NCBI RefSeq assembly: GCF_037038585.1
Contig: NC_092541.1
Span: 443,445 to 507,444, forward strand
Source of the DNA: Patagioenas fasciata
Taxonomy: Eukaryota; Chordata; Aves; Columbiformes; Columbidae
DNA length: 64,000 nucleotides
Direction of reading: 5' to 3'
The position numbers and the translations under genes are program-made. Numbering within the stretch: the first letter of the stretch is position 1; the number at the start of each line of letters is the position of its first letter. A model generated the notes under the pieces. The model was given only the letters and a program-made list of their open reading frames with translations. It searched no databases and was not told the DNA's origin. Of this stretch, positions 60,382 to 64,000 are shown in pieces.

Positions 60382-64000
<3,619 letters not shown>

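Overview
This is a gene-containing vertebrate window, almost certainly from a bird. It has spliced vertebrate genes, fragments of the CR1 LINE typical of birds and reptiles, compact introns, strong CpG islands and very dense GC-rich minisatellites. That combination fits an avian microchromosome, such as the chromosome that shares genes with human 17q (chicken chromosome 27). The species cannot be named from the sequence.

Layout: positions 1-18,190 hold no gene I can support. They contain five tandem-repeat arrays, one CR1 fragment and several lower-GC islands that may be regulatory. Positions 18,190-28,900 hold KAT7 (HBO1 histone acetyltransferase) on the minus strand. All 15 coding exons were found, and they join in phase to a 611-residue protein, the same length as human KAT7. 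Positions 28,450-32,530 are a head-to-head intergenic region with CpG islands, CCAAT-box arrays and a series of YY1-like motifs. FAM117A runs on the plus strand with eight coding exons at 32,535-40,844 (397 residues). Positions 41,000-45,200 contain a set of open, splice-flanked plus-strand segments that I cannot assign to a known gene. METTL2A (tRNA 3-methylcytidine methyltransferase) follows on the plus strand with nine coding exons at 45,338-56,011 (372 residues). The last 6 kb is the 5' part of TLK2 (Tousled-like kinase 2): a CpG-island promoter, a 5'UTR exon and the first coding exon at 62,411-62,491. The rest of TLK2 lies beyond the window.

The genes are ordinary, conserved housekeeping genes for chromatin (KAT7, TLK2) and tRNA modification (METTL2A), plus FAM117A of unknown biochemical role. 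They do not form a pathway. The gene order is informative: KAT7-FAM117A corresponds to human 17q21.33 and METTL2A-TLK2 to human 17q23.2, so the FAM117A-METTL2A interval spans a rearrangement between the bird and human lineages.

Most long open frames elsewhere in the window come from minisatellites whose unit lengths are multiples of three. I saw no CRISPR array, operon, prokaryotic system or intact mobile element.
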